Assembly (NCBI GenBank): GCA_964490725.1
Contig: CAZBDU010000125.1
Span: 1-13,144, forward strand
Direction: 5' to 3'
Origin: CAZBDU01 sp964490725
GTDB lineage: Bacteria; Spirochaetota; Spirochaetia; SZUA-6; DRHE01
DNA length: 13,144 bases
Part shown: piece by piece, positions 1 through 7,113 of the stretch
Layout: every line of letters begins with the position of its first letter
Position numbering within the stretch: position 1 is the stretch's first letter
Notes under the pieces: generated by a model
Seen by the model: only the letters and a program-made list of their open reading frames with translations
Told to the model about the DNA's origin: nothing
Databases searched by the model: none
Made by a program: the position numbers and the translations under genes

Positions 1-358
1 CGCCTGCGCCGGCCGGCACCGCGGCCCCCCTGGGCTGCCCCAGGCGGGCGATCCTGGAGGCCAGCAGCTCGAAGGCGGCCCGCAGCGGCGGCACCAGCAG
101 GACCAGACCGAACAGCACGATCAGCACCACCGCCACGAGCCTGAGGAGGTCCGCGGACACGCCCAGCGCCTGCACGATCGCCGTAAGGGCCAGGGTGAAC
201 GCGGTGAAGCTGACCACGAACCCGGCAACCACGCCGAAGGGGCGCGCCTTGCCACCCGCCAGCCCGCCGGAGAGCACGATCGGCAGCAGGGGCAGGATGC
301 AGGGGGACAGGATCGTGATCACCCCCGAAAGGAAAGCGAAGGCCAGCAATACCGTCAT
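1..358 (-). CDS. CcdA/DsbD-type thiol-disulfide membrane protein, 3' end cut off by the window edge
   Basis: Only the first 119 codons are present. The product is very hydrophobic and opens with the family signature SPCILPLLP (Cys20), typical of the cytochrome c biogenesis transmembrane region (CcdA, and the membrane core of DsbD). About three membrane segments are visible, near residues 2-27, 40-65 and 70-92. Proteins of this family pass electrons from cytoplasmic thioredoxin across the membrane to extracytoplasmic thiol proteins, using one Cys pair. Only the first Cys of the pair is inside the window. The ATG at 358 is preceded by GGAGGAG about ten bases upstream. A thioredoxin-like partner gene would be expected further left but cannot be seen. 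The family call is firm; the exact partner, cytochrome c maturation or general disulfide exchange, is open. Confidence 0.85.
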   Translation of the reverse strand, partial: MTVLLAFAFLSGVITILSPCILPLLPIVLSGGLAGGKARPFGVVAGFVVSFTAFTLALTAIVQALGVSADLLRLVAVVLIVLFGLVLLVPPLRAAFELLASRIARLGQPRGAAVPAGAG

Positions 359-450
359 CTCGAAGCTTCTCCTCCACGTCCGGCAGGGCCGTCACGAACG
401 GTCCTGCGGCATTTTCCACTGTTCCTACGGGAGAGAAGCTACGGGGCAAA

Positions 451-467
451 TGTCACCAGAGTGTCAC
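451..467. promoter_or_regulatory. Direct repeat TGTCAC-N5-TGTCAC, possible regulator site
   Basis: Two exact copies of TGTCAC (451-456 and 462-467) are 11 bases apart start to start, about one helical turn. This spacing is typical of sites bound by OmpR/PhoB-family response regulators, whose Pho box is built from TGTCA half sites 11 bp apart. The site lies about 90 bases upstream of the ccdA-like start. That it regulates this gene is inference. Confidence 0.3.
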
Positions 468-565
468 GGGGAAATAGGAAAACGATCACCCCGCGAGGGG
501 CCTCACCGCCGCGGGCGCCGCGCCCGGGACGTCTCCTCACGTGCCGTCCCACCCTCCCGGGTGCT

Positions 566-669
566 GCCGCAGACGGCACCCCTACGCGGAAGCCGCAGAC
601 GGCACCCCTACGCGGTTGCCGCAGACGGCACCCCTACGCGGTTGCCGCAGACGGCACCCCTACGCGGTT
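566..669. repeat. Four tandem copies of a 26-bp repeat
   Basis: The copies are at 566-591, 592-617, 618-643 and 644-669, and a partial fifth begins at 670 (GCCGTC). Copies 2 to 4 are identical. Copy 1 differs only in its last two bases (AA in place of TT). Each unit begins GCCGCAGACGGC, a small perfect hairpin (GCCG-CAGA-CGGC), and continues ACCCCTACGCGG. Since 26 is not a multiple of three, the array changes reading frame with each copy, which argues against a coding role. GTGCCGTC at 541-548 is the reverse complement of GACGGCAC inside each copy, so larger foldbacks are possible. There are no spacers, so it is not a CRISPR array. Confidence 0.9.
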
Positions 670-835
670 GCCGTCTCGCTATGAAAAGGTTCACATTGGA
701 ACCGGAAAGTCGTGGCATCTCTCCCCTAAGGGAAATATCGCCACAAGAAGGCGCCAATGGAAGCCCGATCGCGCAGGACATGCCGACACGAACAGCCTGT
801 CTCCGTCCGCCGCCGGCCTGGCTGGGGCCAGTCGC

Positions 836-839
836 GGAG
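836..839 (+). promoter_or_regulatory. Ribosome binding site that supports the GTG start at 846
   Basis: GGAG lies six bases before the GTG at 846. The in-frame ATG codons upstream, at 681 and 780, have no such site at useful spacing. They would also add a low-complexity extension of 22 to 55 residues ahead of the conserved region, which begins at about residue 11 from the GTG. Confidence 0.5.
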
Positions 840-845
840 CGGCCG

Positions 846-3635
846 GTGAGAGGCGAAGCCACCGACGCCCCCTCCGACTGGATTCTCCCTTTCGCCCGCG
901 GCCGGGCCCCCGCCGGGGTCGGGGTGTCCCTGGCCGGCGGCAAGGGCGTCAACCTGCTCCGCCTGGCCGCCGCCGGCTTCCCGGTCCCGGACGGCTTCCT
1001 GGTCACCACCGGGGCCTACCGGGCCTTCGTGGGCAGCAAAGGCCTCGAGGCGCGGATCGCCGCATCCCTCGCGGAAACCGATGCGGAGCAACCCGCAGCG
1101 CTGGAGGCCGCTTCTGCGGCCATTCGCAGGGCTTTCACCGCCGCGGACCTCCCGTCGCGCCTGGGCCGGGAGATCCTGGCGGCCCGGCACTTGCTGGGTG
1201 AGGCGCCAGTGGCGGTGCGCTCTTCGGCCACCGCCGAGGATGCCCCCGGGATGTCCTTCGCCGGGCAGCAGGACACCTACCTGAACGTGGCGGGGGACCA
1301 CCTGCTGCTGGCGGCAGTGCTGGACTGTTGGGCGAGCCTGTGGACCGCCCGGGCCATAGCCTACCGGGCCAGGAACCGGGTGTCCCAGGAGGGCCTGGCG
1401 CTGGCGGTGGTGGTGCAGAGGATGGTGGACAGCCGGGCCTCCGGCGTGCTGTTCACGGCGAACCCCGTCACCGGGCTGCGGCGGGAAACTGTGATCGAGG
1501 CCGTCGTGGGACTGGGGGAGGCCCTGGTGTCCGGCGCGGTGGAGCCGGACCGCTACGTGGTGGACGCGCGCACCCTCACCGTCGCTTCGAAGTCCATCGG
1601 GGCCAAGACGTTGTCGATCCACCCGCGCCAGGGAGGCGGCACCAGGACGGTGGCGGAGCACCGCGGGGACCGGCAGGCGCTGCCGGAGGAGCGCATCCTC
1701 GAGCTGGCGTGGCTCGGAGAGCGGGTGAGCCGGGAGTACGGAGCGCCCCAGGACGTCGAGTGGGCCTGGACCGGCGACGGCCTCCAGCTCCTGCAGTCCC
1801 GGCCGATCACCTCGCTGTATCCCCTGCCGGCCGGCCCGGCCGGCGGACCCCTCCGGGTGATGTTCTCCTTCGGTGCGGTCCAGGGGCTGCTGGACCCCAT
1901 GACTCCCCTGGGGCGCCAGGTCGTGAAGCTCCTCTTCGCCACCGGCGCCGGGCTGTTCGGCATCCGCGCCACCCTGGACACCCAGCGGGCGCTCCGCACC
2001 GCCGGGGAGCGTCTCTGGGTGGACGTGACCGCGCTGCTCGGCAACACGGTGGGCCGGCGGGTCTTCGCGGGGGCGCTCGGCTTCGTGGAGCCTGCGGTGA
2101 GGCAGGCGCTGGAGGGAGTTCTCGACGAGCCGGAGCTGGCGCCGCCGCGGCCGGGGATCCGCCTGCCTGCGGCGCTGCGGCTGGCACGCTTCTTTCTGCC
2201 GCTGGCCTGGAACGTACTGCTGAACCTGGCCGCCCCCGCCGCGCGCCGGGACAGGATCGTGAGCCACGGCGAACGGGTTCTCCGCGAGATGCGCGCCCGC
2301 AGCGCCGCCGTCACCGGGGACCCCTGGGAGCGGCTGGCCGCACAGGCGCGCCTGCTCCCCGAGGTGGCCGGAAGAGAGCTGCGCCGCACGATCGTGCTGT
2401 TCGTCTCCGGGGTGGCAAGCGGCATGCTCGGCTTTGCCCGGCTTTCCGCGCTGGCACGCCGGCTGCCTTCCGCTGCGGGAGACCGCCCTTCCGCAGGGGA
2501 AGACCCCTCCTCCGGCGCGTGGCGAAGCGTGATTCTGGAGATGACCCGCGGCCTGCCGCACAACCCCACCACGGAGATGGACCTTGCCCTCTGGGAGACT
2601 GCCCGCAGGCTACGGCGCCACCCACGCTCCAGGGCGGAGCTCCTGGCCGGCCCGGCTGCCGAGCTGGCGCGGCGCTTCCGCGAGGGGCGGCTGGCGGAGG
2701 CGACGCAATGCGAGGTGGCGGAGTTCCTGGCCGCCTACGGGGCCCGCGGTGTCGGGGAGATCGACATTGGCCGCCCGCGCTGGCGGGACGATCCCACATC
2801 CCTCTTCCAGGTCCTGGCCGGCTATCTCAGGATTGAGGACCCCGCGCTGGCCCCCGACGCGGTGTTCGCTCGCGGGGCGGAGGCGGCGGAGCGGGCCCGG
2901 GAGGAGCTGTGCACCCAGCTGCGCACCTTGCGGGGCGGACGCCTGCTGGCGGCGCAGGCCCGCTTCTTCTCAGCTCGGATCCGAGAGCTCCTGGGAATGC
3001 GCGAGAGCCCCAAGTTCTTCGCGGTGCGCATGTTCGACATCCTGCGCCGCGCTCTGCTGGAAATCGGCGGCGAGCTGGTCCGCGCGGAGGTGCTGGAGGA
3101 GCCCCAGGACCTGTTCTTCCTCACCTTCGCGGAGCTCGCCTCCCTGGCCGCCCGGGAAGGGCGGGGCTGGCGGGGGCTGATCCGCGGGCGCCGCCGGGAG
3201 GTGGAGCGGGAGAAGCTTCGCCGGCAGGTCCCGCGGGTCCTGCTGAGCGACGGACGCGCCTTCTACGAGGGGCTCGCGCCGGCCGGCGGCTCCGGGGCGG
3301 TCCTGGCCGGAAGCCCCGTGTCCCCGGGGACCGTTACCGGGACCGTCCGGGTGGTTTACGACCCGCGCGAGGCCCGGCTGGAACCGGGGGAGATCCTGGT
3401 GTGTCCGGGCACGGACCCCGCCTGGACCCCCCTCTTCCTCACCGCAGGCGGGCTGGTGATGGAGGTGGGCGGCATGATGACCCACGGCGCGGTGGTGGCC
3501 AGGGAGTACGGCATCCCGGCGGTGGTGGGGGTCCACCGTGCCACCGAACGCCTGCCCAGCGGGACGCGCATCCGCCTGGACGGCGGCAGCGGCCGGATCA
3601 CGCTGCTGGAGGAGGCGGGGGAGGACCCGCCCTAG
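846..3635 (+). CDS. Rifampicin-phosphotransferase-like / PEP-synthase-like enzyme
   Basis: From the GTG at 846 the product has 929 residues. The order is ATP-grasp (pyruvate phosphate dikinase N-terminal) domain at about 11-325, central helical domain at about 330-815, and swivelling phosphohistidine domain at about 819-925. ATP-site signatures are GGKG (Lys33), RSSATAED (from Arg125), VEW (Glu305) and QSRP (Gln317). The catalytic histidine is His880 in GGMMTHGAVVARE. True PEP synthases and dikinases have a PEP-binding TIM barrel after the histidine domain. This protein ends right after that domain, as rifampicin phosphotransferases and B. subtilis YvkC-type proteins do. Such enzymes use ATP to phosphorylate a substrate through a phosphohistidine, releasing AMP and phosphate. 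The central domain sets the substrate, which cannot be read here, so drug inactivation is only one option. The gene appears monocistronic; its stop overlaps that of the convergent remnant. Confidence 0.85.
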   Translation: MRGEATDAPSDWILPFARGRAPAGVGVSLAGGKGVNLLRLAAAGFPVPDGFLVTTGAYRAFVGSKGLEARIAASLAETDAEQPAALEAASAAIRRAFTAADLPSRLGREILAARHLLGEAPVAVRSSATAEDAPGMSFAGQQDTYLNVAGDHLLLAAVLDCWASLWTARAIAYRARNRVSQEGLALAVVVQRMVDSRASGVLFTANPVTGLRRETVIEAVVGLGEALVSGAVEPDRYVVDARTLTVASKSIGAKTLSIHPRQGGGTRTVAEHRGDRQALPEERILELAWLGERVSREYGAPQDVEWAWTGDGLQLLQSRPITSLYPLPAGPAGGPLRVMFSFGAVQGLLDPMTPLGRQVVKLLFATGAGLFGIRATLDTQRALRTAGERLWVDVTALLGNTVGRRVFAGALGFVEPAVRQALEGVLDEPELAPPRPGIRLPAALRLARFFLPLAWNVLLNLAAPAARRDRIVSHGERVLREMRARSAAVTGDPWERLAAQARLLPEVAGRELRRTIVLFVSGVASGMLGFARLSALARRLPSAAGDRPSAGEDPSSGAWRSVILEMTRGLPHNPTTEMDLALWETARRLRRHPRSRAELLAGPAAELARRFREGRLAEATQCEVAEFLAAYGARGVGEIDIGRPRWRDDPTSLFQVLAGYLRIEDPALAPDAVFARGAEAAERAREELCTQLRTLRGGRLLAAQARFFSARIRELLGMRESPKFFAVRMFDILRRALLEIGGELVRAEVLEEPQDLFFLTFAELASLAAREGRGWRGLIRGRRREVEREKLRRQVPRVLLSDGRAFYEGLAPAGGSGAVLAGSPVSPGTVTGTVRVVYDPREARLEPGEILVCPGTDPAWTPLFLTAGGLVMEVGGMMTHGAVVAREYGIPAVVGVHRATERLPSGTRIRLDGGSGRITLLEEAGEDPP

Positions 3636-3790
3636 CCCTTCAGGCCTCCAGAGAGCAGCCCCGCAATGAAACGACGCTGCAGCGCGAAGAAGAGGATCAC
3701 GATCGGCAGAGCGTAGCAGACCACCCCCGCCATGCCGATGTTCACCAGGATCTGCTCCTTCTGGTCCGTGTAGCCCCGGGCCAGCTTGAC
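3632..3790 (-). pseudogene. 3' remnant of a MalG-type sugar ABC transporter permease gene
   Basis: Read on the minus strand from 3790, this encodes about 52 residues ending in ALPIVILFFALQRRF and GLLSGGLKG followed by TAG. That is the last membrane segment and C-terminal tail typical of CUT1 inner-membrane permeases of the MalG/UgpE group (usual form: P-x-x-x-x-F-x-x-x-Q-R-x-F-x-x-G-x-x-x-G-x-x-K-G). The EAA loop and the other membrane segments are missing, and no start codon with a binding site is present. The tail is related to that of the intact permease ending at 8537 (QRHIVRGLSLGAIK) but clearly different, so it is not a recent copy. Its stop shares the CTAG at 3632-3635 with the stop of the convergent gene. 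Confidence 0.8.
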
Positions 3791-4010
3791 TCTCCTGGCA
3801 GCCCAGCTTCATGACCTCGTTCAGATCCGCGTACACCTTGGTGATGAAGGTGTTGAAGCCGATCTTCCCCAGCACCGGGTCGTCGATGTTGGCGGAGAAC
3901 GGGCCGGTGCAGTTGGCCTCGGTGATGTAGGGGCTGGCCTGCCAGGGCACGAAGTACTTCGCGTTGTCGAAGGCGATCATCTTGGGGCTCTCGAACTGGT
4001 GGGAGGACAG
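3791..4010 (-). pseudogene. Fragment of a sugar ABC transporter solute-binding protein gene
   Basis: The frame entering from 4010 encodes about 65 to 70 residues, including FESPKMIAFDNAKYF, VPWQASPYITEANCTGP and GKIGFNTFITKVYADLNEV. This looks like part of the C-terminal half of a family 1 extracellular solute-binding protein. An in-frame TGA at 4013-4011 closes the frame upstream, and the signal peptide and N-terminal lobe are absent. Towards the permease remnant the frame changes: codon phase differs by one between the two fragments. The switch falls between two copies of AAGCTGG (minus strand, 3809-3803 and 3787-3781). The simplest reading is an operon of binding protein, permease, permease in which an internal deletion removed most of the genes. 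The fragment does not resemble the C terminus of the intact binding protein at 10413-11732. Assignment rests on overall pattern, without alignment. Confidence 0.65.
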
Positions 4011-4034
4011 TCAAGCGACACGATCACGAGTTGA

Positions 4035-4063
4035 TTGTTTCGCCTTTCCCGCTGTGCTAACAT
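4035..4063 (+). promoter_or_regulatory. Sigma-70-type promoter of the EamA transporter gene
   Basis: TTGTTT (4035-4040), a 17-base spacer, then TAACAT (4058-4063). A TG dinucleotide one base before the -10 box makes it an extended -10. The stretch is markedly more A+T-rich than its surroundings. Transcription would begin near 4070, giving a leader of about 50 bases before the ATG at 4120. Confidence 0.55.
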
Positions 4064-4119
4064 GCCCGAATCGAGAGAACCCGACGGTCCGACCTCCGCC
4101 GGGACGCATCCGGAAACAC

Positions 4120-5040
4120 ATGGCGAGCACCCACGAGCCAGACAGGCCGCTGGCCTCCACCCTCTACCTGCTGCCCGTGATCCTGCTCTGGGCGGCCACG
4201 CCCGTGCTGGTGACGGAGATGGCCCGCACGCTCTCGGTCTTCCAGATCACCTGGATGGCCACCGGCTCCAGTACGGTCGTGATGGCCGCCATCACCACGG
4301 TCACAGGCCGCTGGTCCCGCTTCCCCGCGCGCGCGCCGCGGGAGTGGGCCACCATGCTCCTCATGGGCGCCACCGGCATCTTCCCCTACACCGTCCTCTA
4401 CTATCTGGCCTTCTCGCTGGCGCCCCAGGCCGCCGGCAGCGTGAACATCGTGAACTACCTGTGGCCGGTCTGGGTGGTGATCCTTTCCGTGCCGGTGCTG
4501 AGGGAGTCCCTCACCGCCAGGAAGATGCTCGGCGTTCTCCTCAGCTTCGCGGGGGTCTACCTGGTGATTTCCGGGGGAAGGCTGCTGCGGCCGGACCCGC
4601 TGCATCTGCCGGCCTACCTGTCCGCAGGCGCCGGCGCCTTGTTCTGGGGCCTGTTCTCGGTGCTCACCAAGCGCCACCGCTTCGAGCCCTTCACGGCGAT
4701 GCTCTTCTACGACCTGGGGGCGCTGCTGCCCTTCACCGCCGCGGCGCTCCTGGCCGGCGGCCTGCGGGGGCCCTCGCCCCGGGACTGGCTCCTGGCGGTC
4801 CTCCTGGGCGGCGGCGCCAACGGCGTGGCCTACGTCTTCTGGACCCTGGCGCTGCGTACCGGCGACACGGCCCGGGTCTCGGCGTTGGTCTACCTGGTCC
4901 CCTTCGTGGCGCTGGGTTACCTGTACCTCCTGGGGGGAATACCCATCCGGCCCCTGCAGGTCGCGGCGCTGTGCCTGGTGGTGACCGGCCCCCTGATCCA
5001 GCGGCTGGGCCGCAGCAGCCGGCGTGGAGGCAAACCGTGA
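4120..5040 (+). CDS. EamA/DMT-family transporter, probable amino acid or metabolite exporter
   Basis: The product has 306 residues with two EamA repeats, at about 15-152 and 168-292, and around ten predicted membrane segments, which is the usual size and fold of the drug/metabolite transporter superfamily. The end of the first repeat, RESLTARKMLGVLLSFAG, is a standard EamA signature. NYLWPVWVVIL at about 112-122 resembles the NYLWP segment of the aromatic amino acid exporter YddG. The export direction and substrate are inferred from that likeness only. The ATG at 4120 has a GGA five bases upstream and puts a short hydrophilic N terminus before the first membrane segment. The frame is open back to 3964, but that part overlaps the promoter and the transporter remnant. 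The gene stands alone, with its own promoter. Confidence 0.85.
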   Translation: MASTHEPDRPLASTLYLLPVILLWAATPVLVTEMARTLSVFQITWMATGSSTVVMAAITTVTGRWSRFPARAPREWATMLLMGATGIFPYTVLYYLAFSLAPQAAGSVNIVNYLWPVWVVILSVPVLRESLTARKMLGVLLSFAGVYLVISGGRLLRPDPLHLPAYLSAGAGALFWGLFSVLTKRHRFEPFTAMLFYDLGALLPFTAAALLAGGLRGPSPRDWLLAVLLGGGANGVAYVFWTLALRTGDTARVSALVYLVPFVALGYLYLLGGIPIRPLQVAALCLVVTGPLIQRLGRSSRRGGKP

Positions 5041-5062
5041 CCGGGCCCGGCCGCGCCGGTCT

Positions 5063-5091
5063 GGCGGGCGGCCTGGGCTTCCGCGCCCGCC
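5063..5091. terminator. Possible bidirectional terminator hairpin between convergent genes
   Basis: GGCGGGCG (5063-5070) and CGCCCGCC (5084-5091) form a perfect 8-bp stem with a 13-base loop, between the stops of the EamA gene (5040) and the convergent dehydrogenase gene (5123). There is no T-run on either side, so classical intrinsic termination is doubtful. In such G+C-rich DNA the pairing may also be chance. Confidence 0.35.
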
Positions 5092-5122
5092 CGCAAGCGC
5101 CGCCGGAGTCTCCGCTCCCCCG

Positions 5123-6175
5123 CTACGGGACGATCACGGTGCGGATCGCCGCGCGGAAACCCTGAAGCTCGTCCAGCACGCGGTTGATCGGCTCCGCCTC
5201 CAGGGCCACGCTCCTCTCCACCGCCCTTCCCACCTCCAGGATGCCCCGGCGCGCCCATTCCAGCAGCAGCGGGATCTCCCCCAGCAGGTGATCCGAGACG
5301 CCGATCAGCTCCGCCTCCCGGCCGATCATCTCCGTGTAGGTGTGCACCGCCACGGGCTGCCCCCCGATCCCGGCCACGGCGCAGCGCCCCAGGGGCGCCA
5401 GGCAGGCCAGGGCCTGGCGCGTGGTCTCCGGCAGGCCGATCAGCTCCACCGCCACCTCCACTCCGCGGCCGCCGGTGGCCGCCCGGATGCGTTCCACCGG
5501 ATCGCCCGCAGAGGCATCCACCGCCACGGCGCCCAGCTTCTCGACCAGCCGCAGCCTGTCCGCCTGCACGTCCACGGCGTACACCTCCAGGGCGCCGCAG
5601 GCCCGCGCGATCTGGACCGCCGAGACTCCCAGCCCGCCCGCCCCGAACACCGCCACCCGCTCCCCGGGCTGCAGGCGCGCCTTGCGCAGGGCGTGCAGGC
5701 TGGTGGCGGAGGAGCACATCAGGACCGCCGCGTGCTCGAAGGACAGCTCCGGGGGTATGGGCACGGCGTTGCGGGCAGGCACCCGCACCAGCTCCGCGTA
5801 GCCGCCGTCCCGGTGCTTGCCGATCATCTGCCCCTGGGGGCAGAACTGCTCGTTTCCGGAGGCGCACCACACGCAGCTGCCGCAGCTCACCAGGTAGTGG
5901 AGGCACACCCGGTCTCCCGCCGCCGGCGCGCTCACCCCCGTTCCCACCGCCTCCACCACTCCCGCCACCTCGTGGCCCGGGGTGAGGGGAAGGGGTCCCA
6001 CCGGGGAAGTCCCCGAACGGTAGTGGGCGTCGGAGTGGCAGATGCCGGCGGCCTTCACGCGCACCAGCACCTCGCCGGCGCCCGGATCGGGAACCGGCAC
6101 CAGCTCCTCTTCCAGCCTCGCGCCCACCGCGGTGAGGCGCACCGCGCGCATGAACGCCTGCCCGCCGGCGCTCAC
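5123..6175 (-). CDS. Zinc-dependent medium-chain alcohol/polyol dehydrogenase
   Basis: The product has 350 residues, normal for the medium-chain dehydrogenase family. Catalytic zinc ligands are Cys46 (GICHSD), His68-Glu69 (PGHE) and probably Cys154. The structural zinc loop has four cysteines in the pattern C-x2-C-x2-C-x7-C at 98, 101, 104 and 112. The Rossmann motif GAGGLG is at 178-183, and Asp202 at the end of the next strand suggests NAD rather than NADP. The GTG at 6175 overlaps the TGA of the methyltransferase gene as GTGA, which suggests translational coupling. The ATG at 6151 would give a more typical MRAVRL start and is a fair alternative. As the last gene of the sugar operon it may oxidise or reduce a sugar, polyol or aldehyde made from the imported substrate. 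The substrate cannot be read from the sequence. Confidence 0.88.
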   Translation of the reverse strand: MSAGGQAFMRAVRLTAVGARLEEELVPVPDPGAGEVLVRVKAAGICHSDAHYRSGTSPVGPLPLTPGHEVAGVVEAVGTGVSAPAAGDRVCLHYLVSCGSCVWCASGNEQFCPQGQMIGKHRDGGYAELVRVPARNAVPIPPELSFEHAAVLMCSSATSLHALRKARLQPGERVAVFGAGGLGVSAVQIARACGALEVYAVDVQADRLRLVEKLGAVAVDASAGDPVERIRAATGGRGVEVAVELIGLPETTRQALACLAPLGRCAVAGIGGQPVAVHTYTEMIGREAELIGVSDHLLGEIPLLLEWARRGILEVGRAVERSVALEAEPINRVLDELQGFRAAIRTVIVP

Positions 6176-7113
6176 GCGGGGCCCCCGGTTGCGGCGCCCG
6201 GCTCCCTGCGCTCCAGGGGGGATGGCCCCTCCACCCGCCAGAGCATGAACGCCTGCCAGGCCGTGAAGGACTGGCGAAACAATCCCTGCCTGCTGTATGC
6301 AGCCACGTGGTCCTCGATGAGGCTTCGTATCGAAGGGGTGATGACGGCGTAGCGGCTCAAGTGCTCCGACAGCGCCGCCACTACCTCTTCGGCGTCCTCC
6401 TCGATCCGCATCTCCCGGCCCCTGAAGCGCAGATCCGGCCGGAATCCCTGGGCGTACAGCAGCCCGAAGGGATACAGCGCGTCACTGGGGTATTCGCCCA
6501 GCTCCTCGCCGAACAGTCGCGGCCACAGCTCCGCCTGGGCCCGCCCCCACCTGCCCCAGAGGCCGCCGCTCCACCCGCTCCAGAAGCAGAAGCGCCCCGA
6601 GGCGCGGACCATGCGAGCCAGAGCCGCCGGATCGCTCACCCCCGGCGACATGGAGGCGAACACCAGGTCGAAGGGCCCGGCCCGCAGCTCCTCCTCCAGG
6701 TCGAAATCCTCCCAGGCGGCCGCCACGGCGCGCACGTTGGCACACCCCTGCTCGGCGAGGCGCCGCCTCAGGATGGCCAGCATCCCCTCCGAAGGCTCCA
6801 GGGCCACCACCTCCCGGACCCGCGCCGCCATGGCCAGGGCGAAGTTGCCCGGCCCGGCGCCGATGTCCAGAACCCGGGCCTCCGCGGAAAGCGCCCCGGC
6901 CCCGGAGAGCCAGCCCAGCAGGCTCTCCCGGTCCTGGCGGCTGCGCTCCCCGGCGGTGTGCTCTGCATAGGAGGAAGCACGCCGGTCCCAGAGAGCGATC
7001 TCTTCGCTCCGGCTTCCCCGGAAACGGCGGTTGGCCGGCGAGCGCATCTTGGCCTCCAGCCAGCGTTTGCGCCAGAAATCCGCATCCCGCGTGAGAGAAA
7101 GCAGATGAGTCAT
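6172..7113 (-). CDS. Class I SAM-dependent methyltransferase, substrate unknown
   Basis: The product has 313 residues. Motif I is VLDIGAGPGNFAL at 81-93, the acidic residue ending strand 2 is Glu106 (VVALEPSEGML), and FDLVFASMS at 148-156 fits motif IV. This is the Rossmann-like fold of class I methyltransferases. The N-terminal 60 residues and the C-terminal 120 are charged and aromatic-rich, and I recognise no substrate domain in them. The ATG at 7113 follows GGAGGG with almost no spacing, which is unusual. A CTG at codon 4 would have a better distance, and a six-codon leader frame (ATG at 7130) ends in ATGA on this start. The gene lies between the isomerase gene (27 bases upstream) and the dehydrogenase gene (4-base overlap), so it is almost surely co-transcribed with sugar genes. 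Confidence 0.8.
   Translation of the reverse strand: MTHLLSLTRDADFWRKRWLEAKMRSPANRRFRGSRSEEIALWDRRASSYAEHTAGERSRQDRESLLGWLSGAGALSAEARVLDIGAGPGNFALAMAARVREVVALEPSEGMLAILRRRLAEQGCANVRAVAAAWEDFDLEEELRAGPFDLVFASMSPGVSDPAALARMVRASGRFCFWSGWSGGLWGRWGRAQAELWPRLFGEELGEYPSDALYPFGLLYAQGFRPDLRFRGREMRIEEDAEEVVAALSEHLSRYAVITPSIRSLIEDHVAAYSRQGLFRQSFTAWQAFMLWRVEGPSPLERREPGAATGGPA

Larger units (their letters stand above)
359..845. other. Gene-free divergent intergenic region, about 490 bases
   Basis: This stretch lies between the ccdA-like gene and the divergent phosphotransferase-like gene. It holds a TGTCAC direct repeat (451-467), four tandem copies of a 26-bp unit (566-669) and a short inverted repeat TCCC-CTAA-GGGA near 724-735. 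An open frame runs through it in phase with the gene at 846. Its predicted peptide is low in complexity, is built partly from the 26-bp repeats and matches no start of the family, so it was not annotated as coding. No convincing sigma-70 promoter was found for either gene. A weak candidate is TTCACA near 690 with TGGCAT 17 bases on. Confidence 0.6.

Noticed and set aside
566..669. CRISPR array
   Set aside because: The repeats are directly adjacent, with no spacers, and no cas genes are present.
195..845. N-terminal extension of the phosphotransferase-like protein
   Set aside because: The frame is open, but it runs over the ccdA-like gene and the 26-bp repeats, has no family similarity, and a GTG with a binding site occurs at 846.
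359..845. Rifamycin-associated element upstream of the rifampicin-phosphotransferase-like gene
   Set aside because: I looked for the actinobacterial 19-bp inverted element (GGGGCTTGCGGCAAGGCCC-like) and saw no match.
726..2561. Long minus-strand open frame opposite the phosphotransferase-like gene
   Set aside because: The opposite strand carries the ATP-grasp signatures in frame throughout; this frame gives no family pattern.
3632..4119. Insertion sequence or transposon scar at the transporter remnant
   Set aside because: No terminal inverted repeats, no transposase fragment and no target-site duplication were seen around the remnant.
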